Of a stretch of 64,000 nt of DNA, positions 7,773-15,385 are shown in pieces. Each line of letters opens with the position of its first letter. Position 1 is the first letter of the stretch. The position numbers were made by a program, and so were the translations under genes. The stretch is taken from positions 62,001 to 126,000 of the forward strand of contig SBHC01000038.1 of the NCBI GenBank assembly GCA_006226375.1, in the 5' to 3' direction. The DNA comes from Deltaproteobacteria bacterium (GTDB lineage: Bacteria > Myxococcota_C > UBA6777). The notes beneath the pieces were generated by a model. It was not told the DNA's origin. It worked only from the letters and a program-made list of their open reading frames with translations, and did not search any database.

Positions 7773-9365
7773 TTAGTATACTTGCCAGATATAGGTGTAA
7801 TGGTTGTTGTTCGAATGAGTTAGCTTCTGGTTGCAAAATTGGAAGGTGTAAGGTTTACTTACTTGGCTGCTGTAAGGACCACTGAACCCATAATACCCCG
7901 AAATGTACAGGTGTCCTTGCTTATCCAAAGAGCCACCGTGGGCTACGCCGTCGCCTGACCAACAGTGCGTGGGTTCGCCCTTTTGGGTCATTCGTACAAC
8001 GAAGCCACCTCCGTTGCTGTTTGTTCCTCCTCCTCGGGATACGGCACCTTGGGTGCATGTGAGATTGGGACGAACATGAAGCTCTCCGTTTGAGTTTCCC
8101 ACGATATACAGGTCGTCTTGTTGCCCCACCCACAGGGTTGTTGGGTTAGACCCTGTTGTATTCCCTTCAGAATCTGCAGGTAGTCCTCGAAGCCATTGGA
8201 TCTTTCCTTGTGCGTTAAACTTTGCTGTGAAAAGAGCGTAGTTTAACGGTGTGCTGGGCTTAAATTTTCGATGCAGAGAAAATGAACCGAACGTAATGCT
8301 CTCGTAGTAACTTCCTGCAACAAAAACATCTCCAGATGAGTTTGTGGCGACTTGTGGAAACAAACTATAGGAGCGTCGGCTTACAACGGACCAAAGCAAT
8401 TCACCTTGTGAATTAAGTTTGGCGAGAAGGAACGAGATCGTTTCGTTGGATGTAATGTTTTTCAGGCCCACTCGGATCGTCCTCGTCTCGGTGCTCCTGG
8501 AATGTACAGGACCCAGAGTGGCAAAGACCATGTAGATATGATTGCTTGAGTCGGATGTTATTCGTAGGGGTCTATGAAAAAGATAGGTTGGTCCTGCTTC
8601 AATAAACTGTGCCCAAACCACATCGCGTTGGGCAGTAAGTTTGAGGAGAAAGTGGTTGCCCTGACCGACACCGGACTTTATATCTTGGCCACCCAGTTGG
8701 AGACAGTAGCCACTGAGCTTGGTGCAGTTTGCTTGACCCGCAAGGATGATATGGCCCTTCTTGTCGAGCGCAATGTCATGGACCTGGCTCCCTCCTTTGG
8801 ACCCAATGTGTAAAGACCAAAGAAGTTGGCCGCTGGAGTTTAACTTGAGCAGGGCAATGTCTTCACCGTTGGTTCTGTAGTCATCGAATATTTTGTTGCC
8901 AAGGGCTTCATACGTTGTATCTGCAATCGTGAGCTGTCCGCGAAAGTTAATAGCAGCGTAAACGTTTCCGAGGGGATTGGTCACAAGAGAGAGTACTTCA
9001 GGTCTGTCGCTTAAGCTTGAAGGGTTGATGCTTTTGAGTGGGAAGGTCCAGAGGATTTGGCCTTTTGCATCCACACCCATGATCTTTCCCGGCTGTCCAA
9101 CATACATCACTGAAGACTCATTCTCTCCAAAGTCGTCTGGTACAGCCAATGTCGAGGATGATGGAGGGCTGACGTTGCGATTGGCGACTTCGTTTTGGGA
9201 ACTTGTGTCAGATACGATCCAGCCTCCTTCGGATGGGCATTGAGGAGGTATCGAAACGTGGGAGGATAACTCCGCATCAGGCTGACATCCTAGAAGAATC
9301 ATCGCCAACAACACAAAGCATGGTGCTTGAAGGGCTATCAAAGGAGCTTTGATATTCATGGTCAT
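7773..9365 (-). CDS. Beta-propeller lipoprotein (SBBP-type repeats)
   Basis: About 530 residues. It opens with a lipoprotein signal peptide ending in the lipobox LLGC (FVLLAMILLGCQP), so the mature protein should be lipid-anchored outside the cytoplasm. The rest is built of repeats of the form 'LNSSGQLLWSLHIGS ... DIALDKKGHIILAGQ', alternating a 'x-G-x-x-x-W' strand with a 'D-x-x-G-x-x-x-x-A-G' strand. This is the signature of bacterial seven-bladed-propeller (SBBP) repeats, common in large numbers in myxobacteria. The start at 9363-9365 is preferred, with 9359 and 9392 as alternatives. Function is unknown; such proteins are usually surface proteins of structural or binding type. Confidence 0.75.
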   Translation of the reverse strand: MTMNIKAPLIALQAPCFVLLAMILLGCQPDAELSSHVSIPPQCPSEGGWIVSDTSSQNEVANRNVSPPSSSTLAVPDDFGENESSVMYVGQPGKIMGVDAKGQILWTFPLKSINPSSLSDRPEVLSLVTNPLGNVYAAINFRGQLTIADTTYEALGNKIFDDYRTNGEDIALLKLNSSGQLLWSLHIGSKGGSQVHDIALDKKGHIILAGQANCTKLSGYCLQLGGQDIKSGVGQGNHFLLKLTAQRDVVWAQFIEAGPTYLFHRPLRITSDSSNHIYMVFATLGPVHSRSTETRTIRVGLKNITSNETISFLLAKLNSQGELLWSVVSRRSYSLFPQVATNSSGDVFVAGSYYESITFGSFSLHRKFKPSTPLNYALFTAKFNAQGKIQWLRGLPADSEGNTTGSNPTTLWVGQQDDLYIVGNSNGELHVRPNLTCTQGAVSRGGGTNSNGGGFVVRMTQKGEPTHCWSGDGVAHGGSLDKQGHLYISGYYGFSGPYSSQVSKPYTFQFCNQKLTHSNNNHYTYIWQVY

Positions 9366-9571
9366 ACTTTCTTGTTTCGACGTTATTTCCATTGCATTTG
9401 TCTACCTACAAATAACGTTCAACGTCCTACGAATCGCAAGAACAAGAAATGAACCTACATCTCTTTCTGCTGTTTTTGCCCTACGAATGGGTACAAAAGT
9501 TTCGATTTCCTCCTGGTACATTCTGTTGTAGTCTACCCCAAATTTCTAACCTTGTTGTACCCAGGAGTCTC

Positions 9572-10051
9572 ATGATGTCCCAGCCCAAACCACGAGCCTG
9601 TCACACGATTCAAGACCTTTCGGTTGGTATGAGTTTCGAACATCCGTACCAGGTCACCGACGAGGATGTCCAAAAGTTTGGTGAGATTAGCGGCGATTTC
9701 AATCCAGCCCACTTTGATGACGAGTACGCCGCCGGAACCCGCTTTGGTAAGCGCATTGCCCATGGGATGATCTCTGTTGCAAAGTTCAGCGGGATCTTTG
9801 GAATGGACTTGCCCGGCCTGGGCGCGATTTGGGCCGGCCAGAAGGTGAAGTTCCTGGCCCCGGTGTACCTGAACCAGCCTTATGTGGCCAAGGCTGAAGT
9901 AACCGAAGTGGGGGAAAAATCCGCGAAGTTTCGGACCACGTGCAGCGACGCAGAAGGCAACATCGTGTTGGAAGGTGAAGCGGTTCTGTACCCGATTCCA
10001 CAGAAGATCAAGGATGGCATGGGTGAAGAGCTGGCAGGGCTGTTGGGCTAA
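9572..10051 (+). CDS. MaoC-like (R)-specific enoyl-CoA hydratase
   Basis: 159 residues with a single hot-dog fold of the MaoC/PhaJ type. The hydratase-2 motif is intact: GDFNPAHFDDEYAAGTRFG then RIAHGM, where Asp and His are the catalytic pair that adds water to trans-2-enoyl-CoA to give (R)-3-hydroxyacyl-CoA. AGGAG lies a few bases before tandem ATGs at 9572 and 9575; either may be the start. The frame is open further upstream but that stretch lacks coding character. The gene converges on an enoyl-CoA hydratase-superfamily gene 41 bases away, so the region may serve acyl-CoA metabolism without being one operon. Confidence 0.88.
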   Translation: MMSQPKPRACHTIQDLSVGMSFEHPYQVTDEDVQKFGEISGDFNPAHFDDEYAAGTRFGKRIAHGMISVAKFSGIFGMDLPGLGAIWAGQKVKFLAPVYLNQPYVAKAEVTEVGEKSAKFRTTCSDAEGNIVLEGEAVLYPIPQKIKDGMGEELAGLLG

Positions 10052-10092
10052 ACCCAAACACCACTCGACTTGGAGAGAGCTGCGTTTTTTGC

Positions 10093-10758
10093 TTAGGAGT
10101 CGGCGAGGCTTGCCTTCACTCGTTCGATGAATTCATGCCGCAAGGCCAGCTTCATCGGGCCATAGGATCCGCCGGGAAGTTCCGAGAGTTGGTTGGCGTG
10201 CTTCAAGGTCACATCCAAGACCTCGCTGCCATCCACGAGCTTGTCCAGGTATCCCATCGTGACTGCTTCTTCTGCGTTGTACATTTGAGATTGAAGGATC
10301 GCCGCAGTTTGGTATCGTTTGGGGATGCGGCACTTCGCCATTTCCATGCCAAACGGTGGGAGAATGACGCCGATGGCTGTTTCGTTCAGTCCGACGTTGT
10401 ACTCCGCTTGGGCGCCAACGCGAGTGTCTGAGGCCAACAAGAGGAGAGCTCCCGCTGCGATGGCGTGACCTTCACAGGCTGCCAGAACAGGCTTGGGAAA
10501 CGAAAACACACGCAGCATAAAGCGTGCGCCCTTGGTGACGAGAGTCTGCGCGGATTCGGGGCTTTTTTGCATCTCTTTGAGGTCAAAGCCTGCGCTAAAC
10601 AACCCCTGGCGACCGCGAAAGATGATCGCTGTTGCCTCACGTTCGGCTTTGTCCAGACCTTCTTGGAGTGCGTCCAACATATCATGACCCAGAGCGTTGA
10701 CCTTGCCGTCGTTCATCTCCAGAATCGCAACTTTCCCTTCCAACTGGTAGTTCAACAT
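10093..10758 (-). CDS. Enoyl-CoA hydratase/isomerase family protein (crotonase superfamily)
   Basis: About 221 residues, short for the family (usually ~260). The crotonase fold is recognised by NALGHDMLDALQEGLDKAE, the oxyanion-hole segment SAGFDLKEM, and the second oxyanion segment ACEGHAIAAGALLLLASDTR. Position 'GLNETAIGVILPPFG' corresponds to the active-site loop where enoyl-CoA hydratases carry a catalytic Glu, here NETAIGV, so hydratase activity is plausible but not certain. Of two near ATGs, 10758 has AAAGGA at good spacing; 10764 is the alternative. A divergent promoter region separates it from the catalase-like gene. The pathway partner could be the convergent MaoC gene. Confidence 0.85.
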   Translation of the reverse strand: MLNYQLEGKVAILEMNDGKVNALGHDMLDALQEGLDKAEREATAIIFRGRQGLFSAGFDLKEMQKSPESAQTLVTKGARFMLRVFSFPKPVLAACEGHAIAAGALLLLASDTRVGAQAEYNVGLNETAIGVILPPFGMEMAKCRIPKRYQTAAILQSQMYNAEEAVTMGYLDKLVDGSEVLDVTLKHANQLSELPGGSYGPMKLALRHEFIERVKASLADS

Positions 10759-10882
10759 ATCCATATCCTTTGGTGTAGAAGACAGTTCAGGGACCGAGAG
10801 TACCATCGCTTGCCTGGGACGAAAAGGCTTGGCCCACAGTTTTCTTGTCTGCGTTCGTTGGCAACGAAGAGACTGTTCTGGG

Positions 10883-10911
10883 TTGCAATCGATACTTCAA
10901 TGTATTATAGA
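10883..10911 (+). promoter_or_regulatory. Predicted sigma-70-like promoter for the catalase-like gene
   Basis: TTGCAA at 10883-10888 and TATAGA at 10906-10911 are separated by 17 bases, a fit to the vegetative consensus. Transcription would begin near 10918, about 80 bases before the ATG at 11000. Prediction by eye only. Confidence 0.45.
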
Positions 10912-10999
10912 AACCTCCTCTATCTTCAGGGACATATTTGTTGGTGGTCGGACTGACCATTCCAACAAGAATACCGCAACAAGAGAAGGATGTGCAGCT

Positions 11000-12868
11000 A
11001 TGTCTAAGGTCTCCGGTTCCCGCCAATCTACGATACATTCTACACCTACAACAGGTGAGTTGCCCTCTTCCCAGATCCAAGGCGAAGTCGGACAGGTTGC
11101 TGGCGAAAGTCTAGAGCAAGAGACTGCTGTGTTACAGAGTTCGTACCAGGGGACTGGCGGTGCAAGCCTGCAAGAGACAGCAAGTCCAGACGCTCAGTTT
11201 GCCGCATCAGGCTTGCAAGCGGGGCAGGGCTCCAGTGTTCTGAACTTGCAAATTGCGGAGGGAACGCAAGGCGTTGAGATGGCGACAACAGGCGCTGTAT
11301 CCGAGACCCACACTTCCGCTTTGCAAGATGTGGCTGCTGTCCAACGAGCCAAGGCTGCACAAGAAATCAACAACGTTCCTACTGTTGCAGACCTGGAAGG
11401 CTTAAAGTCTGGGGACCTGAAAGCTTCGGACGTGGCTGCATCGCTTAAAACGGCGCTGCTCTCGAACAACCCACAAGTGGTTCAAAAGGCTGCTCGCACC
11501 TTGCAGGTCGCAGAGAGCTACTCCCGCAAAGCCGAGCAAGACAAAGTGAACTACGCAGGAACTGGGTTTCAGGCGTTTCATTTCCCCAAGCTGGAGCTCA
11601 AACTCAACAGCGATGAAACCCATCAGCTGATGAGGCGTGTGGTGCAACACGGCAACAGTGAGACGGTCGATGTTATGTTCTTGGCCGAAAAACAGGGCTT
11701 GTTGCGCACGGAACCTGCGGGCATCTTTCACTCGCACCAAGGTATGAAGAAGCTCTACTCTGGTCAGTCAGCGTTGCTCCAAGGTAGCGACGGACGAGAG
11801 TCGCCTCGGGGCGCTGATACCTTTCGTGAAGAGTGGAACACCCAGGTCAAGCCAGGGCTAACCAACATTCGTGAAGCGATCGCTGGAACCGCCAAGGCGA
11901 AAGGTCCAGGTTGTCCTTATGCACAAGGCAATCACTCCAAGGGGATCGCCTTTGACAACGCCGAAATGAAGCTTGATCCGCAAGCGCCCGATTGGGCCAA
12001 AGACATGTTTGGTTCCTCACTAAAGGGTGGAATGATTCGTGTCTCAGGCAGCCAAACGGACCCTGACCAGCCCGACCAAGAATCTCACATGCCTGGTATT
12101 CGTATCGCGTTTCCTGTGAACGGAGCGCTTGATGGGAGCGCGACCCAAACCATCGACATCACCGCCAATACAGGCTCCACAACACACGCCCAAACTGGCG
12201 CAGAACACACACAATTTACCAAGGATATCTCCGTGCCCAAAGATGGGTTCCTTGGATCGATTCGTGGCTCAAAGCCTGTGCGTGCAGTCAAGCATGCTTT
12301 GGGCGGTCTGTTTGCGCCGGGAAGCTTGCTGGAGAAGCCCGGTAACGTTGTGGACCGAATCAAAGCCATGAGAAACGCAGTGGAAGTGACCGATATGGCG
12401 ATGGGACAAAAGTTCCATGAGCATACCTTTCACGGTCGGCATGCTTTCTTTGTGGGCGGTCGGTACGTTCAGGTTCGCTTCAAAGTTGTTGAGCCCAAGG
12501 ACTTTCCCGATCCGAATCAGTCCAATGCACCCAACGCCCGTCTTGATGCTGTAGAAGAAACAGTCGGAAAGAATGGGATGAAGCTAGCGATGTACATCAC
12601 AGAGCTACCCAACGGGAACCCTGACCGCGTGGAAGAAGAAGGATGGGAAGGCTTGCCGGAAGTTCGGCTCGCCACGATCGAAGTGCCACCCCAAGAGGTG
12701 GACAATCACTCCAAAGCCTCGCAGTGGTTTACGAACATCCCTCATGTCCCTGGTGGTCCTGACAAGGTCTTTACTGCCGCGGGGCTCGGTCGGCATCGCG
12801 TTCCCATTTACATGGAGAGCGGAAAGTTTCGCAACGAGCACAACCGCATGTTGGCGACGCGAAACTAA
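11000..12868 (+). CDS. Catalase-superfamily heme protein with long N-terminal extension
   Basis: 622 residues. The first ~190 residues are Ser/Gln/Thr-rich and helical with no recognised domain. The rest follows the catalase-like fold: NHSKGIAFDNAEM (like the HAKG active-site His strand), GGMIRVSGSQTDPD (like RFSG...D), a region ending MYITELPNGNPDRVEEEGW then VRLATIEV, and finally LGRHRVPIYMESGKFR, which matches the R...Y...R segment where Tyr ligates heme iron. The alignment is by eye and remote, so activity could be catalase, peroxidase, or allene-oxide-synthase-like. The start at 11000 has AAGGA nine bases upstream. No signal peptide is seen. It is followed by the selenoprotein-like gene on the same strand, which may point to a shared oxidant theme. 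Confidence 0.65.
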   Translation: MSKVSGSRQSTIHSTPTTGELPSSQIQGEVGQVAGESLEQETAVLQSSYQGTGGASLQETASPDAQFAASGLQAGQGSSVLNLQIAEGTQGVEMATTGAVSETHTSALQDVAAVQRAKAAQEINNVPTVADLEGLKSGDLKASDVAASLKTALLSNNPQVVQKAARTLQVAESYSRKAEQDKVNYAGTGFQAFHFPKLELKLNSDETHQLMRRVVQHGNSETVDVMFLAEKQGLLRTEPAGIFHSHQGMKKLYSGQSALLQGSDGRESPRGADTFREEWNTQVKPGLTNIREAIAGTAKAKGPGCPYAQGNHSKGIAFDNAEMKLDPQAPDWAKDMFGSSLKGGMIRVSGSQTDPDQPDQESHMPGIRIAFPVNGALDGSATQTIDITANTGSTTHAQTGAEHTQFTKDISVPKDGFLGSIRGSKPVRAVKHALGGLFAPGSLLEKPGNVVDRIKAMRNAVEVTDMAMGQKFHEHTFHGRHAFFVGGRYVQVRFKVVEPKDFPDPNQSNAPNARLDAVEETVGKNGMKLAMYITELPNGNPDRVEEEGWEGLPEVRLATIEVPPQEVDNHSKASQWFTNIPHVPGGPDKVFTAAGLGRHRVPIYMESGKFRNEHNRMLATRN

Positions 12869-12916
12869 GCGAGCCGGGTCTTCTGGACCTGGATTTCTCT
12901 TCCCCTGACTCGTTTG

Positions 12917-12925
12917 TGCTATAGT
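12917..12925 (+). promoter_or_regulatory. Predicted extended -10 promoter for the selenoprotein gene
   Basis: TGCTATAGT at 12917-12925 is an extended -10 element (TG-n-TATAGT). No good -35 lies at the right distance, as is usual for extended -10 promoters. Transcription would start near 12932, just before the GGGGAT ribosome-binding site of the ATG at 12960. Confidence 0.35.
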
Positions 12926-12959
12926 AAACGCTGAACTTGAGTTTATAGGGGATAGTACC

Positions 12960-13937
12960 ATGAACAACGATAGTCCTGAATCAAGGGAGCTTTCTCCCGT
13001 CGCAAGGAGCGGGCAAGAGGTCCCGCTTCGGCTGATGTTTCTCGCGCTTACGGTTCTTGCCATGTGGATCAGCGCTCTGGGTGTTGAGGGATGTTCCAAT
13101 ACACCAGGCAACGAAGCAGCTGTGGAGACGGTAGGGCTCGAACCCAACTCGTCCTCAGAGACAACCGCCAAGGTGGAGCCTTCGCCAGAGAAGTCTCCTG
13201 GGCAGGAAACGACGAACCTTCCTGAGCCTTCGAAAGAACCTTCTTCTCCTGAGCCGTCGAGCGACCAAGGCACCACGGAGTCTCCTTCTCCGGTGGAGAC
13301 AGTTGCAGACGAAGCGGATGGTGGAACGACAACACCCTGCACAGGAATTGCGCCACCATATACAGCTACCGAAGCAGGCGTTCCTCCCGAAATCGAGCTA
13401 CCGGAAGACTTGCAAGCTCCCGATCGGATGCTCACTCCGGATGAAACGTGCACCTACAAGCCGGGGCTGTGCCTGGGGGGAGATGCTCCCAACTGGATGC
13501 TGGAAGACTTTCAACCCCAAAGTTGTGGTTACCAAAAATCGTACAATCTGAAAGCGTTCCGGGGCCACGTCACTGTGGTTGCTTTGCTCTCAGGCTGGTG
13601 AAGCTTCTGTCAAGCCCAGGCTGGGCGACTCGAACGTATGCGACTTGAACTTCAACAACAAAACCTAAAAGTTAAATTTGTAGCTGTTAACTCCATCGAC
13701 GCCAACACCCCCACGGACCAGAAACAGTTGACGGATCGTTGCGCGTTTCCCTTGTTCCAGGATGTGGACACGATGCAGGCCTGGCACCATCACAACGGCC
13801 AAAAAGACGACCTCTACATCTACAATGCACAGGGGCAGTTGGTGGCCCATTTGCCATTTGCTGGACCTGTAAACACCGACCTCTCCACCGATGAAGGATA
13901 CAACAATCTCAAGCAAGCTATCTTGAACGTGAAGTAG
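12960..13937 (+). CDS. Secreted selenoprotein P-like thioredoxin-fold protein, TGA = selenocysteine
   Basis: The frame from 12960 stays coding through an in-frame TGA at 13599-13601 and ends at 13937, giving 325 residues with the TGA as residue 214. Residues 22-44 are a hydrophobic signal/anchor ending near Cys45; residues 46-120 are a Ser/Pro/Glu linker; the rest is a thioredoxin-like domain. Around the TGA the protein reads HVTVVALLSGW-U-SFCQAQ, then RLERMRLEL, closely matching the start of animal selenoprotein P (VTVVALLQAS-U-YLC). Later NGQKDDLYIYNAQGQLVAHL matches SelP's NGSKDDFLIYDRCGRLVYHL. So the expected redox motif is U-x-x-C. A SECIS-like hairpin begins at 13605. Read conventionally this would be two ORFs (12960-13601 and 13638-13937) in the same frame. 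It needs SelA/SelB/SelC/SelD elsewhere in the genome. Sequencing error or nonsense mutation is the alternative. Confidence 0.85.
13605..13634 (+). promoter_or_regulatory. Bacterial SECIS-like stem-loop downstream of the UGA
   Basis: Nested arms TTC/GAA (13605-13607 with 13632-13634), GTC/GAC (13609-13611 with 13627-13629) and GCCC/GGGC (13614-13617 with 13623-13626) give ten pairs with small internal loops and a five-base apical loop AGGCT at 13618-13622. The loop carries G near its 5' side and begins 16 bases after the UGA, which fits the known bacterial SECIS rule. No folding energy was computed. Confidence 0.7.
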
Positions 13938-13981
13938 CCTGGGATAGCTATGTTGAGTTGGGTCGCTTTGGTGTCCTTGTC

Positions 13982-15283
13982 CTACATGTTGCTTGCGACA
14001 AGCCACCAGGTTTTCATCGAGCCTTTGCCCTTCACGTTGATGGCTCCCCGAGGTTCAAAGATGAAGCTATCTTTGAGAAGAAGGTAGGAGTCGTGGCTTA
14101 CCTGGATGTGTCCTTCCTCTCCATGGGATTCCATTCGTGACGCTGTGTTCACAGTGTCTCCCCACAAATCGTAGAGAAACCGACTTCGCCCAATGACTCC
14201 CGCGACTACTGGCCCAGAGTGGATTCCGATTCGCAGGCCCAGTGTGTAGCCATAGGTGTCGTTGAAATGACCCAATATCTCTTGCATTTCTAACGCGAGG
14301 CAAGCGATGACCAAGGCATGGTCCGTGCGCTTTTTGGGAATGCCAGCAGCTGCCATGTAGGCGTCACCGATGGTCTTGATCTTCTCGGCTCCGTACTTTT
14401 CTACCAATTCATCAAAACATGTGAACAAGCCATTGAGCAGGTCGACAAGCTCTTCGGGAGGAATCTTTTGTGAAAGGGCCGTAAAGCCAACAAGGTCTGC
14501 GAACAAAACGGTGGCGTTGTCGAAGCTGTCAGCGATGGTTTCCTGCTGCTTCAGTCGAGATGCTATTTCGGCAGGGAGTACATTGAGAAGGAGCTGCTCC
14601 ACTTTGTCTTGCTCTTCCTGCAATTGTTCCCCTTGGATAAAGTGAATCCGGCTCATCATCTCTGCCATGTAACAGGCAAAGGCTCCGAACACATTGACAA
14701 TCAGCCCAAAGAAAATTAGCGTCATCATCGAAAAGGTGCTGGGGATTCCGGCCCATGTCACCGCAAGCAAGAGAACCAAGAAGCTTACAAATCCATGGAC
14801 CGTCGCGTAGAAAAAACGCAGACGCAGCACGGAGTACACCAAAAAAAACAGGCCGGTGTATGCGAGGGTTCCATAGAGCATACGTTCGGAGGTAAGTTGG
14901 CGAGATAGCAACAACCCCATGCTCATCAACGCCAAAGTGATGACCATGCAAAGGTACAAGAGGAATGCTTGGATCTTACTGCGAAACCGCTGTGACTCTG
15001 CAACCCTATCCAAGAGGAAAAACGGCGCGGCCAAAAGCAAAAGAGGAGTCTGTACTGCGTAGCGAATGAACGCAAGTTGCACAAACTCATTGGGAAACAA
15101 ATACCACTCCGTTATGCCGAACAAGGAGATGCAGGACAACAAGACAAGGTATCCCGTGCGAAAATAGGAACGCTGGGAGCGGAGGTAGCTGATCTGGAAT
15201 CGTGTCTCTTTCTCAGGCTCACGAAACGATAGCGTGACTGGGTGCAATCCCAGGCTTTGACTTTGATTCCAAAGAAGCTCCAC
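13982..15283 (-). CDS. Membrane-anchored class III adenylate cyclase
   Basis: 433 residues. About six hydrophobic segments fill residues 50-230, followed by a short coiled-coil and one class III cyclase domain. The domain is complete: VLFADLVGFTALS gives the first metal-binding Asp, KIKTIGDAYMAAAG the second Asp and the adenine-reading Lys, and DLWGDTVNTASRME the second specificity Asp plus transition-state Asn and Arg. The Lys/Asp pair predicts ATP rather than GTP as substrate, so the product should be cAMP. The start is taken as the GTG at 15283 because GGAG lies six bases upstream; a TTG start at 15346 is less likely. It lies 102 bases downstream of the Ser/Thr kinase on the same strand, so the two may be co-expressed. 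Confidence 0.9.
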   Translation of the reverse strand: MELLWNQSQSLGLHPVTLSFREPEKETRFQISYLRSQRSYFRTGYLVLLSCISLFGITEWYLFPNEFVQLAFIRYAVQTPLLLLAAPFFLLDRVAESQRFRSKIQAFLLYLCMVITLALMSMGLLLSRQLTSERMLYGTLAYTGLFFLVYSVLRLRFFYATVHGFVSFLVLLLAVTWAGIPSTFSMMTLIFFGLIVNVFGAFACYMAEMMSRIHFIQGEQLQEEQDKVEQLLLNVLPAEIASRLKQQETIADSFDNATVLFADLVGFTALSQKIPPEELVDLLNGLFTCFDELVEKYGAEKIKTIGDAYMAAAGIPKKRTDHALVIACLALEMQEILGHFNDTYGYTLGLRIGIHSGPVVAGVIGRSRFLYDLWGDTVNTASRMESHGEEGHIQVSHDSYLLLKDSFIFEPRGAINVKGKGSMKTWWLVASNM

Positions 15284-15385
15284 GTTTCTCTCCGATCTCT
15301 TGCCTGGAAGGCACGTTCGCAACAATGTACCACATCCACCAAACAAGCAAAGAAGGCCTTGAGCGGTTTTGAGTTTCGCCTCGCC

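Noticed and set aside
9572-10758. MaoC and enoyl-CoA hydratase as an operon
   Set aside because: They face each other (convergent), so they cannot share a transcript.
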